NCBI GenBank assembly: GCA_934155265.1 | Contig: CAKPGU010000005.1 | Span: forward strand, 1 to 64,000 | Source of the DNA: an uncultured Clostridia bacterium | Lineage (GTDB): Bacteria > Bacillota > Clostridia > TANB77 > CAG-508 | Reading direction: 5' to 3' | Length of the DNA: 64,000 bases | Shown: one piece after another, positions 32,880-42,079 of the stretch | Position numbering within the stretch: the stretch's first letter is position 1 | How the letters are laid out: each line of letters starts with the position of its first letter | The notes under the pieces: model-generated | Seen by the model: only the letters and a program-made list of their open reading frames with translations | The model's database searches: none | What the model was told of the DNA's origin: nothing | Made by a program: the position numbers and the translations under genes

Positions 32880-34832
32880 TTGAAAATAAATAAAGTAAAA
32901 ATAAATTCATATGGAAAATTAAAAAATAAAGAAATAAATTTAGAGGATAATTTGAATATAATTTATGGAAAAAATGAGAGCGGAAAATCTACACTGTTAA
33001 AATTTATTTTAAATATTTTTTATGGTGCATCAAGAAATAAAAAAGGAAAAGATATATCAGATTTTGAAAAATATAAACCATGGGACTCAGAAGAGTATTC
33101 TGGAAAATTAACATATGAATTAGATAATAAAAATAAATATGAAATATATAGAGAATTTAATAAAAAAAATCCAAACATATTTAATGAAAATGGAGAAGAT
33201 GTTGTAAAGGAATTCAATATAGATAAAAATAAAGGTAGTGAATTTTTTTATGAGCAAACACAAATTAATGAAGAAATGTTTTTAGCTACATCTGTTGCAA
33301 TGCAGCAAGAAGTTAAAATTGGAAGAAATACACAAAATATATTAATTCAAAAAATATCTAATTTGTTAGAAACAGGCGAAGATAATATTTCATATAAAAA
33401 GGCTGTTGAAAAAATTAATAAAATGCAACTTGATAAAATTGGGACAGAAAGAAGCAGAGAAAAACCTATAAATATAATTCAAAAAAATATTTATAATATT
33501 GAAGAAAAAATAAATGAGTTAAAAAAATATGAAAATATTCAATATGAAATTGAAGAAGAAAAAATTGATTTAAAAAATGATTTAAAAAATAAAGAAATAA
33601 AAAATGAATTATTAAAAGAAATAAAAATAAATAATGAAAAAAATAATTTGGAAAATGAAAAAATAAAAATAAAGGAAAAAATAGTTGAGGAAAATAAAAA
33701 TAAAATAAATATAATAAAAAATAATTTAGAAAAAATAAATAATAAAATAATAGAAGAAAAAAAATACGAAAAAAATATTGACGGTAAATATGAAAAAAAT
33801 AAATTAAATAAAAAATTAAATTTTATTTTTATTTTTTTAATTATTATAAATATATTATGGATTTTATTTATTCCAAAATTAATAGAAAATAAAATAATTA
33901 AATATATTTTTCTGCTTACAGTACCAATGTTTTTGATTTTTTATATATTTTCTAAAAATAAATTAAATAAAAAAATAAAAATATTAGAAAAAAATAATAA
34001 AAATAATTTTGAAAAAATAAATAATGAAAGAAATAATTTGGAAAATGAAATAAATATTTATAAAAATAATATAGAACAATTATTAAATGAAATAAATAAA
34101 ATTAAATTAGAAAATAATTTTAAAAATAATTTAGAAGAAAATAAATTAATAAATAAATATGAAAAAAATATTGAAAAAAATGAAATTAATTATTTATTAA
34201 AAAAAGATAATATTAATTATGAAATTAATTTATTGGAAAATGAAATATCAAATTTAAAAGTAGAAATTAATAAGTTAGAATTGAAAAAAGAAAATATAGA
34301 ACCTGAGTTGGAAAATTTATCTAGTATGGAAGAAGAATTATATTCATTAAATGAACAATATAATAATTTGCAAAAAACAAATGAAAGTATTGAACTTGTA
34401 AAAAGGTTATTAGCAAGAGCATATGATGATATGAAAAATAGTGTCAGTCCAGTATTTACAAAGAAACTATCAGAAAACATTAAAACAATAACAAAAGGAA
34501 AATATTGTAAGCTTAATTTTAATGATGAACAAGGTTTAATAGTAGAATTAGAGAATGGTAATTATATACCAGCAGAGAGGTTAAGCATAGGAACAATAGA
34601 TCAATTATATTTGTCTTTGAGATTAGCTATGCTAGATGAAATTTCTAATGAAAAAGTACCTATTATTTTAGATGAAGCTTTTGCATATTATGATAGTGAA
34701 AGATTAGAAAATATACTATTATATTTAGTCAAAGAATTTAATGATAGACAAATAATTATTTTAACTTGTACAGAAAGAGAAAAAAATATTTTGAATCAAG
34801 AAAATATTGATTATAATTTTATTGAGATATAA
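32880..34832 (+). CDS. yhaN: SbcC/YhaN-type ATPase with membrane hairpin (650 aa)
   Basis: Walker A is IYGKNESGKSTLL (residues ~28-40), the signature is RLSIGTIDQLYLSLRLA and Walker B is PIILDEAFAYYD near the C-terminus, all as in SMC/Rad50-type ATPases. The central coiled coil is extremely Asn/Lys/Glu-rich. It is interrupted near residues 315-365 by two hydrophobic segments (FIFIFLIIINILWILFI and YIFLLTVPMFLIFYIF), so the hinge end is membrane-anchored. TTG 32880 follows AGGAGGGA. It pairs with yhaO upstream. Confidence 0.9.
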   Translation: MKINKVKINSYGKLKNKEINLEDNLNIIYGKNESGKSTLLKFILNIFYGASRNKKGKDISDFEKYKPWDSEEYSGKLTYELDNKNKYEIYREFNKKNPNIFNENGEDVVKEFNIDKNKGSEFFYEQTQINEEMFLATSVAMQQEVKIGRNTQNILIQKISNLLETGEDNISYKKAVEKINKMQLDKIGTERSREKPINIIQKNIYNIEEKINELKKYENIQYEIEEEKIDLKNDLKNKEIKNELLKEIKINNEKNNLENEKIKIKEKIVEENKNKINIIKNNLEKINNKIIEEKKYEKNIDGKYEKNKLNKKLNFIFIFLIIINILWILFIPKLIENKIIKYIFLLTVPMFLIFYIFSKNKLNKKIKILEKNNKNNFEKINNERNNLENEINIYKNNIEQLLNEINKIKLENNFKNNLEENKLINKYEKNIEKNEINYLLKKDNINYEINLLENEISNLKVEINKLELKKENIEPELENLSSMEEELYSLNEQYNNLQKTNESIELVKRLLARAYDDMKNSVSPVFTKKLSENIKTITKGKYCKLNFNDEQGLIVELENGNYIPAERLSIGTIDQLYLSLRLAMLDEISNEKVPIILDEAFAYYDSERLENILLYLVKEFNDRQIIILTCTEREKNILNQENIDYNFIEI

Positions 34833-34841
34833 ATATACTAC

Positions 34842-34870
34842 TTGAAAAATGTGGCAATATATGGTACAAT
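34842..34870 (+). promoter_or_regulatory. prfA promoter
   Basis: TTGAAA and TACAAT are separated by 17 bp, 34 bp before the ATG. Confidence 0.6.
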
Positions 34871-34903
34871 ATAAAACGAATTTAAAGAAAAAGGAGAATA
34901 TTT

Positions 34904-35965
34904 ATGTTTGATAAATTAGAAGCAGTAGAAGCAAGATATGAAGAATTAACAAAATTGATAAGTGACCCAGAAGTAATTGCAAACCAAACTGAATGGCAAA
35001 AATTAATAAAAGAACATAGTTCAATAGAAGAAGTAGTACAAAAATATAGAGAATATAAAAAAGAAAAACAAAGAATGGAAGAAGCAAAAGAAATGATGGA
35101 AGATAAAGAGCTAAAAGAATTAGCAGAAGCTGATTATTATGAGGCAAAAGAAAATCTTCCACATATTGAAGAAGAACTTAAATTGTTATTGATTCCAAAA
35201 GATCCAAATGATGATAAAAATATCATTTGCGAAATACGTGGTGGTGCAGGAGGAGAAGAAGCAGCACTATTTGCGGGAACACTATTTAGAATGTACACAA
35301 TGTATGCAGAAAGAAAACATTGGAAAATTGATATCTTAAATGAAAACGCAACAGAACTTGGTGGATATAAAGAAATATCATTTATGGTTACAGGAAAGGG
35401 AGCATATAGTAGACTAAAATTTGAAAGTGGAGTACATAGAGTACAAAGAGTTCCAGATACGGAAAGCAGTGGTAGAATACATACATCTACAGCAACAGTT
35501 GCAGTATTACCTGTTGTTGAAGATGTTGAAATTGAAATTAATCCAGCAGATATAAAAATGGAAGTATTTAGAGCTTCAGGAGCAGGAGGACAACATATTA
35601 ATAAAACGTCATCAGCAGTAAGACTTATACATGAACCATCTGGAATAGTTGTAGAATGTCAAACAGAACGTTCACAATTACAAAACAGAGAATATGCAAT
35701 GAAGATGCTTCGTTCAAGATTATATAATATCGAAAAAGAAAAACAAGATTCAGAAATTGCAAATGCAAGAAAAACACAAGTTGGTAGTGGAGATAGAAGT
35801 GAAAAAATACGTACATACAATTATCCACAAGGTCGTATAACAGATCACAGAATTGGAATGAGCATATTCCAAATGGAAAATTTCTTAAATGGAGATTTGG
35901 ATGACATGATTGATAATTTAATTGCAGCTGATAGGGCTGAAAGATTAAAAGGTGAAGAAGAATAA
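34904..35965 (+). CDS. prfA: Peptide chain release factor 1 (353 aa)
   Basis: RF1 ends translation at UAA/UAG. The GGQ loop is [16 protein letters not shown]. The codon-recognition tripeptide lies in [10 protein letters not shown], giving P-D-T, which fits RF1's PxT and not RF2's SPF. Length is normal. The gene is monocistronic, with a terminator at 35980. Confidence 0.96.
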   Translation: MFDKLEAVEARYEELTKLISDPEVIANQTEWQKLIKEHSSIEEVVQKYREYKKEKQRMEEAKEMMEDKELKELAEADYYEAKENLPHIEEELKLLLIPKDPNDDKNIICEIRGGAGGEEAALFAGTLFRMYTMYAERKHWKIDILNENATELGGYKEISFMVTGKGAYSRLKFESGVHRVQRVPDTESSGRIHTSTATVAVLPVVEDVEIEINPADIKMEVFRASGAGGQHINKTSSAVRLIHEPSGIVVECQTERSQLQNREYAMKMLRSRLYNIEKEKQDSEIANARKTQVGSGDRSEKIRTYNYPQGRITDHRIGMSIFQMENFLNGDLDDMIDNLIAADRAERLKGEEE

Positions 35966-35979
35966 TAAATTAAACCAAA

Positions 35980-36010
35980 AACTCTTTACAATTAGTAAGG
36001 AGTTTTTTTA
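35980..36010 (+). terminator. prfA terminator
   Basis: AAAACTCTT pairs with AAGGAGTTTT (one G-U), followed by a T run. Confidence 0.75.
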
Positions 36011-36103
36011 TAGAAAAAATTATATATGCTATTGTAAAAAACAAAAATATATAGTAAAATACAAACAGATTTTTGAAATGAAATATATAATATAAAATAT
36101 CAA

Positions 36104-36148
36104 GGGGTGTCCCTAGTGGTAAAAATTTTTACCATTAAGGGGTGTCCC
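36104..36148. repeat. Dispersed repeat R2, copy 2
   Basis: GGGGTGTCCC, then palindrome GGTAAAAATTTTTACC (36118-36133), then GGGGTGTCCC again, in the opposite orientation to 30231-30275. It ends only 8 bp before the pcrA ribosome site. Confidence 0.8.
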
Positions 36149-36167
36149 AAATGGTAAGGAGGAAATA

Positions 36168-38486
36168 ATGGAAGAAATATTAAAAGGATTAAATGATAAA
36201 CAATATGAAGCAGTTGTAAATACAGAAGGACCATGTTTGGTTATTGCTGGGGCTGGTAGTGGAAAGACAAAAGTTCTTACGCATAAAATTGCATATTTAA
36301 TGGGTGAAAAAAATATTTTACCATGGAATATATTGGCAATTACTTTTACTAATAAAGCTGCAAAGGAAATGAAAGAAAGAATTGAATTATTAGTTGGTGA
36401 TGCAGCAAAAGATATGTGGATTGGAACTTTTCACTCAATATGTGTGCGAATTTTAAGAAAGTTTATTGATAGAATAGGATTTGATTCATCATTTATAATA
36501 TTTGATTCATCAGACCAAAAGACTATGATTAAACAAATATTAAAAGATTTACAATTAGATGATAAAATATTTACTGATAGATCAGTAATGTCAGAAATAA
36601 GTAATGCTAAAAATGAAATGCTAGAGCCAGAAACTTATGCTGTTAAAGCACATGGAGATTTTAGAAAAGAAAGAATTGCAGAAGTATATGAAAGATATCA
36701 AAAAAGATTAAAGGAGAATAATGCAATTGATTTTGATGATATTATTAATTATACAATAAAAATTCTTATGGAAAATCCAGATGTTTTACAATATTATTCA
36801 AATAAGTTTGAATATGTTCTAGTAGATGAGTATCAAGATACTAATAAATCACAATTTACATTAGTAACAATGTTAGCTTCAAAACATGGTAATATTACGG
36901 CTGTTGGTGATAATGACCAAGGAATATATAGTTTTAGAGGTGCTGATATTTCAAATATTTTAAATTTTGAAAAAGATTTTCCTGGAACTAAAATAATTAA
37001 ATTGGAGCAAAATTATAGATGCACTGGTAATATTTTAAAAGTTGCAAATGCTGTTATAAAAAATAATGAAGTTAAATATGATAAAAAACTTTGGACAGAA
37101 AATGATGTTGGAAATTTACCAAAGGTATTTTCCGCTGATAATGAATATGATGAGGGTAGATATATTGCTGAACAAATAGAACATCTAATAAGAGAGGAAA
37201 AATATAAATATTCAGATTTTGCAGTATTATATAGAATGAATACTCAATCAAGAGCAATAGAGGAAATATTAAGAAGAGAAGCTATTCCATATAAAATTGT
37301 TGGAGGTTTAAAATTCTATGAAAGAAAAGAAATAAAAGATATTATTTCATATTTGAGATTAGTACAAAATTCTGCTGACAATTTAAGTTTGAATAGGGTA
37401 ATAAATGAACCTAAAAGAGGAATTGGAAAAACAAGTTTAGATAAAATTGCGCAAATAGCTGGAGAAAATAACATATCTATGTATCAAGTTATAAAAAATG
37501 CAGATGTTTATGGGCTAAACAGAGTATATCTAAACTCTAGGGAATTCATAGATTGTATGGAATCAATTATTGCAAAAAAAGATGAACTTACTATTTCAGA
37601 GCTAGTTAAAAAAATATTAAAAGATACAGGATATACGAGAGCACTTGAAAATGAAAATACAATTGAAGCGGAAAATAGAATTGCTAACTTAGAGGAATTT
37701 TTAAATGTTGCAGTTGAATTTGAAGAAGAATCAGCAGACAATGGATTAAGTGACTTTTTAGAAGGAATAACATTATCAAGCGATTTAGACAATATGGAAG
37801 AAACAGAAGAATCTGTAACGTTAATGACGTTACATAGTGCTAAAGGTCTTGAGTTTCCAGTTGTATTTTTAGTTGGAATGGAAGAAGGAATATTTCCAGG
37901 TTACAAATCAATTGGGGAACTAAAGGAATTAGAAGAAGAAAGACGTTTATGCTATGTAGGTGTTACAAGAGCAAAAGAAAATCTATTTCTAACAAATAGT
38001 AAACAACGTACAACTTTTGGCTCAACAACACATAATCCACCATCAAGATTTTTACAAGAAATTCCAAAAGAATTGTTAGATGGATATGAAGATGCAGTTA
38101 TAAGCATGCCTAAGAAAGAAAGTATATTTGGAGACAGTGGATATACATGGAGTTATGGAAGTAAAAATAATGGAAATATTAAAACATATAAAACTACAGA
38201 ACCACAGTATGCAACAGCTGCAGCTGGAGTGCAGAAAAATAGCGGAGCAACAGGGTTTGCGTTTAGAACTGCAGAAAGTTTCTTAAATAATATTGGTAAA
38301 AAATCAAATAATAATATTGACCTTTCAGCATATCAATCAGGAGTAAGAGTATATCATAAGAAATTTGGAGAAGGTACAATTAATTATGTTGAACCTGAGG
38401 GAGAAGATTTAAAAGTTGATATTAATTTTGATAAAGTTGGACATAAACGATTAATGGCCCAATTTGCAAATTTAGAAATTCTATAA
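36168..38486 (+). CDS. pcrA: UvrD/PcrA-type DNA helicase (772 aa)
   Basis: PcrA is the essential SF1A 3'-5' helicase for repair and plasmid replication. Motifs in order are VIAGAGSGKTKVLT (I), ITFTNKAAKEMKER (Ia), VDEYQDTN (II), GDNDQGIYSFRGAD (III), LEQNYRCTGNI (IV), VTLMTLHSAKGLEFPVVF (V), and LCYVGVTRAKENL (VI). The C-terminal ~60 residues form the Tudor-like domain (GVRVYHKKFGEGTI). AAGGAGG precedes the ATG. Confidence 0.95.
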   Translation: MEEILKGLNDKQYEAVVNTEGPCLVIAGAGSGKTKVLTHKIAYLMGEKNILPWNILAITFTNKAAKEMKERIELLVGDAAKDMWIGTFHSICVRILRKFIDRIGFDSSFIIFDSSDQKTMIKQILKDLQLDDKIFTDRSVMSEISNAKNEMLEPETYAVKAHGDFRKERIAEVYERYQKRLKENNAIDFDDIINYTIKILMENPDVLQYYSNKFEYVLVDEYQDTNKSQFTLVTMLASKHGNITAVGDNDQGIYSFRGADISNILNFEKDFPGTKIIKLEQNYRCTGNILKVANAVIKNNEVKYDKKLWTENDVGNLPKVFSADNEYDEGRYIAEQIEHLIREEKYKYSDFAVLYRMNTQSRAIEEILRREAIPYKIVGGLKFYERKEIKDIISYLRLVQNSADNLSLNRVINEPKRGIGKTSLDKIAQIAGENNISMYQVIKNADVYGLNRVYLNSREFIDCMESIIAKKDELTISELVKKILKDTGYTRALENENTIEAENRIANLEEFLNVAVEFEEESADNGLSDFLEGITLSSDLDNMEETEESVTLMTLHSAKGLEFPVVFLVGMEEGIFPGYKSIGELKELEEERRLCYVGVTRAKENLFLTNSKQRTTFGSTTHNPPSRFLQEIPKELLDGYEDAVISMPKKESIFGDSGYTWSYGSKNNGNIKTYKTTEPQYATAAAGVQKNSGATGFAFRTAESFLNNIGKKSNNNIDLSAYQSGVRVYHKKFGEGTINYVEPEGEDLKVDINFDKVGHKRLMAQFANLEIL

Positions 38487-38619
38487 TTTTGTTATTTATA
38501 AGAAAAGTCGTAACTTTAGCAAATTGCGTATGGAAAATTAATGTTACTAAATATAGTATTTTTTAGGAATTTATGGTATTATTAATGTCAATATTAGATA
38601 AGAAAGGGTTGTGGTTAAA

Positions 38620-39408
38620 ATGGATGAAAAGCCAATGAAAATCTTAATCATAGAAGATGACATTAATGATTGCAATAATTTTATTGATTGCGCAAAAAGT
38701 AGAAATGATATTGAAATAGTTGCAGTAACAGATTCTGATATAACTGGTCTAAAATATGTACAAAGTAAAAGTCCAGAAGGAATAGTATTAGATTTAGAGC
38801 TAAATAATAGCACAACAGGGAATACAGATTCATTAGAATTCTTATCAAATTTGAAAAAGTTAAAACTAAAGTATGAACCAATAGTTATAGTAACAACACA
38901 TGTAAATTCAAAAAGGACATATGAGATATTACATAGAAATGGAGTAGATTTAATACTTTATAAAGATCATCCTAAATATTCAAGTAATTTAGTATTAAAT
39001 CATTTTATAAATTTAAGAAAAATTCCAATTGAAGTAGCTACAGGTTCAGTGGAAGATATAATAAAAGAAAGTGAAGATAAGATTTCAGATTGTATTAATC
39101 ATGAATTAGAATTATTAGGTATAACATCAAATCTTAAAGGCAGAAAATATATCCATGATGCAATTTTATATTTAATTCAAAATGAAGATAGTGATATGAA
39201 TGTTATTAAATATTTAACAACAATTCATAAGAAATCTGCAACTACAGTTACAAATGGAATACAAAATGCAATTTATCATGCATGGAGAACATCAGCTATC
39301 GAAGATTTAACAAAATATTATACAGCCAGAATAAATTATGAAACTGGTATACCAACTACAATGGAATTTTTATATTATTATAGAGATAAAGTTAAGAAAA
39401 TGATTTAG
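38620..39408 (+). CDS. Spo0A-like response regulator (262 aa)
   Basis: A receiver domain (residues 1-120) has the acidic pocket IIEDD, the phosphoacceptor Asp in GIVLDLEL, T in VIVTTH and K in ILYKDH. The C-terminal domain (150-260) follows the Spo0A effector plan: INHELELLGITSNLKGRKYI, helices through NAIYHAW, and the tail NYETGIPTTMEFLYYYRDKV. The recognition-helix region (ATTVTNGIQNAIYHAW) departs from the very conserved Spo0A sequence, so this may be a paralog or a lineage-divergent Spo0A. ATG 38620 or GTG 38611 may be the start. Two coat-protein-like genes follow. Confidence 0.8.
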   Translation: MDEKPMKILIIEDDINDCNNFIDCAKSRNDIEIVAVTDSDITGLKYVQSKSPEGIVLDLELNNSTTGNTDSLEFLSNLKKLKLKYEPIVIVTTHVNSKRTYEILHRNGVDLILYKDHPKYSSNLVLNHFINLRKIPIEVATGSVEDIIKESEDKISDCINHELELLGITSNLKGRKYIHDAILYLIQNEDSDMNVIKYLTTIHKKSATTVTNGIQNAIYHAWRTSAIEDLTKYYTARINYETGIPTTMEFLYYYRDKVKKMI

Positions 39409-39490
39409 AAAATATTTAATCTTTCAATTGTATAAAAGAGGTTATTCTGTACATAATATCATTATAAAATTGTTAGAAAGGGTGATTTTT

Positions 39491-39679
39491 ATGGCAGACT
39501 TAACACAAGTAGAATTACAACACTTAAGACATTTAATTGGAGCACATGAAACAGCTTATCAAAAATTAAGCACATATTCAAATCAAGTTCAAGATGCGCA
39601 AATAAAGCAAATGTTTACAAAATCAGCACAAGATGCTCTAAATACAAAACAAAAATTAATGAGTTTTTTAAACAATTAA
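39491..39679 (+). CDS. Small CotF-like spore coat protein (62 aa)
   Basis: ATG 39491 follows GAAAGGG. LRHLIGAHETAYQKLSTYSN and DAQIKQMFTKSAQDALNTKQ are the two-helix pattern of short CotF/DUF-type coat proteins of Clostridia. It lies between the Spo0A-like gene and a second coat-like gene. Confidence 0.7.
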   Translation: MADLTQVELQHLRHLIGAHETAYQKLSTYSNQVQDAQIKQMFTKSAQDALNTKQKLMSFLNN

Positions 39680-39714
39680 TAGGTTGTAATCTATAAAAGA
39701 AAGGAAGATTAAAA

Positions 39715-39963
39715 ATGGATGAGAAAACAATGGTTAATGATATTTTAGGTAATGTTAAATCAGATTTAACAGCGTATCAAACAGCAATATCAGAATCAGA
39801 AAATATGCAATTAAGACAAACATTTCAACAAATAAGAAATAATGATGAGAGTTTTCAATATGAATTATTTAAAGTAGCCAATTCTAAAGGATATTATAAA
39901 CCAGCTCAAAAAGCTACTACAACTGAAGTTGAAACAGTAAAAACTGAATTACAACAAGGATAA
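39715..39963 (+). CDS. CotF-like spore coat protein (82 aa)
   Basis: The sequence MVNDILGNVKSDLTAYQTAI, then SENMQLRQTFQQIRNNDE and FKVANSKGYYKPAQKA, matches the CotF-type helical core with the Gly-Tyr-Tyr C-terminal motif. GAAAGGAAG precedes the ATG. It is probably expressed with the gene at 39491 during sporulation. Confidence 0.75.
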   Translation: MDEKTMVNDILGNVKSDLTAYQTAISESENMQLRQTFQQIRNNDESFQYELFKVANSKGYYKPAQKATTTEVETVKTELQQG

Positions 39964-39982
39964 TTTAAAATTGAGTAATTTT

Positions 39983-40036
39983 GGACCGGGTACATTTTTT
40001 TACTTCTTGATATCTAGTAAAAAATGTACCCGGTCC
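39983..40036. repeat. Dispersed palindromic repeat R1, copy 2
   Basis: GGACCGGGTACATTTTTT and AAAAAATGTACCCGGTCC form a perfect 18-bp stem with an 18-nt loop. The same 18-mer occurs upstream of radA at 14069-14086. Confidence 0.85.
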
Positions 40037-40097
40037 ATTTGGCACTTTACAAATAAAAATAATAAATATATAATTACTCATGTAAGGAGGAATTGAA

Positions 40098-40673
40098 ATG
40101 GCAAATTCAAAATTAATAGTAGTAGAAGGAGCACAAGGCGCAGGAAAAACAACAATAACAGACTATTTAAGATATTCACTAAGCTATACAAATTTATATA
40201 GATTATCAGGGACAGCTGATAGTACGAAAACGGGATTATCAAAAGCAAAAGAAATGTATGAAACATTATTAGAGTATATAAAAAAATTAGAAAATTTAAG
40301 TATTAATTTAGTATTTGACAGGACATTTTTTACAGAAGAAAATTATTGTAGATTAGGGAAAAAAGAATATTCATTTACAGATGTATATAATGAATTATTA
40401 GAAAAATTTAATAAATTGGATTTTGATATATATTATGTGACATTATATTTGGAAAATGAAGAATTATATAAAGAAAGATTATCAAGAGATGGAAAGGCAA
40501 CATTTGCAACTTCAAAATTTGGAGTAGAAAATAGTATAAATCAACAACGAGTATATTTAGAAATGGCAGAAGAAATAAAAAATAAATACCCAAATATAAA
40601 AGTAATAAATATAAAATCTGATAGAAACTTGGAAGAAGTAAAACAAGAAATAAGAGAAAAAATTGGATATTAA
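40098..40673 (+). CDS. Deoxynucleoside/thymidylate kinase-like protein (191 aa)
   Basis: A P-loop (VVEGAQGAGKTT, residues 8-19), a DR-x-F motif (LVFDRTFFTEE) and a LID-like region (ERLSRDGKATF) place it among dTMP-kinase/deoxynucleoside-kinase-type proteins. Length fits. The substrate cannot be told. AAGGAGG precedes the ATG. It lies directly downstream of the R1 repeat. Confidence 0.75.
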   Translation: MANSKLIVVEGAQGAGKTTITDYLRYSLSYTNLYRLSGTADSTKTGLSKAKEMYETLLEYIKKLENLSINLVFDRTFFTEENYCRLGKKEYSFTDVYNELLEKFNKLDFDIYYVTLYLENEELYKERLSRDGKATFATSKFGVENSINQQRVYLEMAEEIKNKYPNIKVINIKSDRNLEEVKQEIREKIGY

Positions 40674-40808
40674 TATAGAAATTCTAAAATAAAGAAAAAG
40701 AGAGCAAAAAAGAGTAAAAAAGAGTAAAAAAGTAAAAAAACATATAAAAGGTAAATTGTAATCAACTCAAATTGGTAAAAAAACAGGAAGAAAGACTTGT
40801 AATCGAAC

Positions 40809-40836
40809 TTGAAAAAATGGATAAATTTGGTATAAT
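40809..40836 (+). promoter_or_regulatory. OLE RNA promoter
   Basis: TTGAAA and TATAAT are separated by 16 bp, with no other open frame before the structured RNA. Confidence 0.65.
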
Positions 40837-40844
40837 AAAAAACG

Positions 40845-41411
40845 ATGGTGCATTATTCTAGTCGTACTAGTTATTGCGAGGGTGGGGCTAAAAATCCACT
40901 AAAGGGCATACCGATGAAGCTCCTTGTTTGTGCGCGAAATGCCAGTTTTGTGTGTGAGTAGGGTAGATAGAAACCAGGGTATGGCATAATGGCATATGCA
41001 GGATTCCCTTGTTTCGTTGAGGCTTAAATTTATAATTTGAGTAAAACCTATGGTGAGTGCCAAGACACGAAATACATAGAGTAGCCTGTCTTGAGTGAAT
41101 GTATTGGGATTAATTTGTTAACTTAATTATGAAATTGCATTTGCAAAAAAGACTAGCAATAAAACATAGTATGTTAAGGAAAACTTCTAGAATGTTTGCT
41201 TTAAAAGAGAGGCATAGAAATCTGAGGATTAAGGTACGGATTTAAGTGGCGATCTAGTGTCTACTGTGATATGTAGATGTTCTTTTAAATGGAAACAGCT
41301 ATGTAGTAATATATAGTAAAGGATAGAGAAATTCAACTAGACCTAAACCGTAAAATTTACTCAGATTTTACCATCTTGATAATGTAAAAGATAAGAGCGA
41401 CCAAAGGTCGC
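40845..41411 (+). ncRNA. ole: OLE (ornate, large) RNA
   Basis: About 560 bases have no usable reading frame and a visibly higher G content than the surroundings, with many paired segments (for example TCTAGTCGTACTAG near the 5' end). They end in the hairpin GCGACCAAAGGTCGC (41397-41411). Length, position and strand relative to an OapA homolog 30 bp downstream are those of OLE RNA, which forms a membrane RNP with OapA and affects Mg2+, ethanol and cold tolerance in Bacillus halodurans. tmRNA and RNase P signatures are absent. Ends are approximate. Confidence 0.8.
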
Positions 41412-41439
41412 ATTTTAAATAAGGAGAAGAAAGTAATAA

Positions 41440-41970
41440 ATGAGCAAAAATAAAGAAAAAGAACACTCGAAAATTAAATGGTTTATAGAAGTATTTATAA
41501 TAACATTTGTATTATCTATATGTTTTTCTTATATATCAACATATGGAGTATCAAATTTAAATTTAGTATCATCAATAATTATATTAGTAGCTGTAATTGC
41601 AGTAGGTATAATATTTGATATAATAGGAGTTGCAGTTACAGTTGCAAAAGAACATGAATTTCATGCAAAGGCAACTAAAAAAGTAGATGGAGCTAAAGCA
41701 TCAATCAAATTGATAAAAAATTCAACTAAAGTTGCAAATATATGTGCAGATGTTATTGGTGACGTATGTGGAGTATTAAGTGGTGCAATAAGTGCAATGA
41801 TATCAGCAAAAATAATGGAAAAAACAGGAGCAAATTTACAATTTGTTATTAGTGCAATAGTAGCATCATTAACGGTTGGTGGAAAAGCATTAGGAAAAGA
41901 ACTTGCAAATAAAGAATCAACACAAATTGTTCACTTTGTTGGAATTATATTAAATAAAGTATATAAATAG
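41440..41970 (+). CDS. oapA: OLE-associated protein OapA (176 aa)
   Basis: OapA is the membrane protein that binds OLE RNA. Four hydrophobic segments (about residues 15-35, 45-70, 108-125, 130-150) surround the conserved cytoplasmic core FDIIGVAVTVAKEHEFHAKA, then KVDGAKASIKLIKNSTKVAN and CADVIGDVCGVLSGA. AAGGAG precedes the ATG. It is probably transcribed by read-through from the OLE promoter. Confidence 0.88.
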   Translation: MSKNKEKEHSKIKWFIEVFIITFVLSICFSYISTYGVSNLNLVSSIIILVAVIAVGIIFDIIGVAVTVAKEHEFHAKATKKVDGAKASIKLIKNSTKVANICADVIGDVCGVLSGAISAMISAKIMEKTGANLQFVISAIVASLTVGGKALGKELANKESTQIVHFVGIILNKVYK

Positions 41971-41994
41971 ATGCATTATGCATCTATTTTTTTG
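41970..41994 (+). terminator. oapA terminator
   Basis: AGATGCAT-T-ATGCATCT followed by a T run. Confidence 0.8.
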
Positions 41995-42079
41995 ACAAAA
42001 TGATGTGAATGTGTTAAAATCTGCACAGTCGAATATAATTATATTTGACAACGTATTAATACCTAAAGAGGGTGAAAAA

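Noticed and set aside
34904..35965. RF2 rather than RF1
   Set aside because: The tripeptide is PDT, which fits RF1 PxT, and there is no RF2-type SPF or internal frameshift.
40845..41411. tmRNA or RNase P RNA
   Set aside because: No tRNA-like ends with CCA, no tag reading frame, and no conserved RNase P core such as GAGGAAAGTCC; the OapA neighbour favours OLE RNA.
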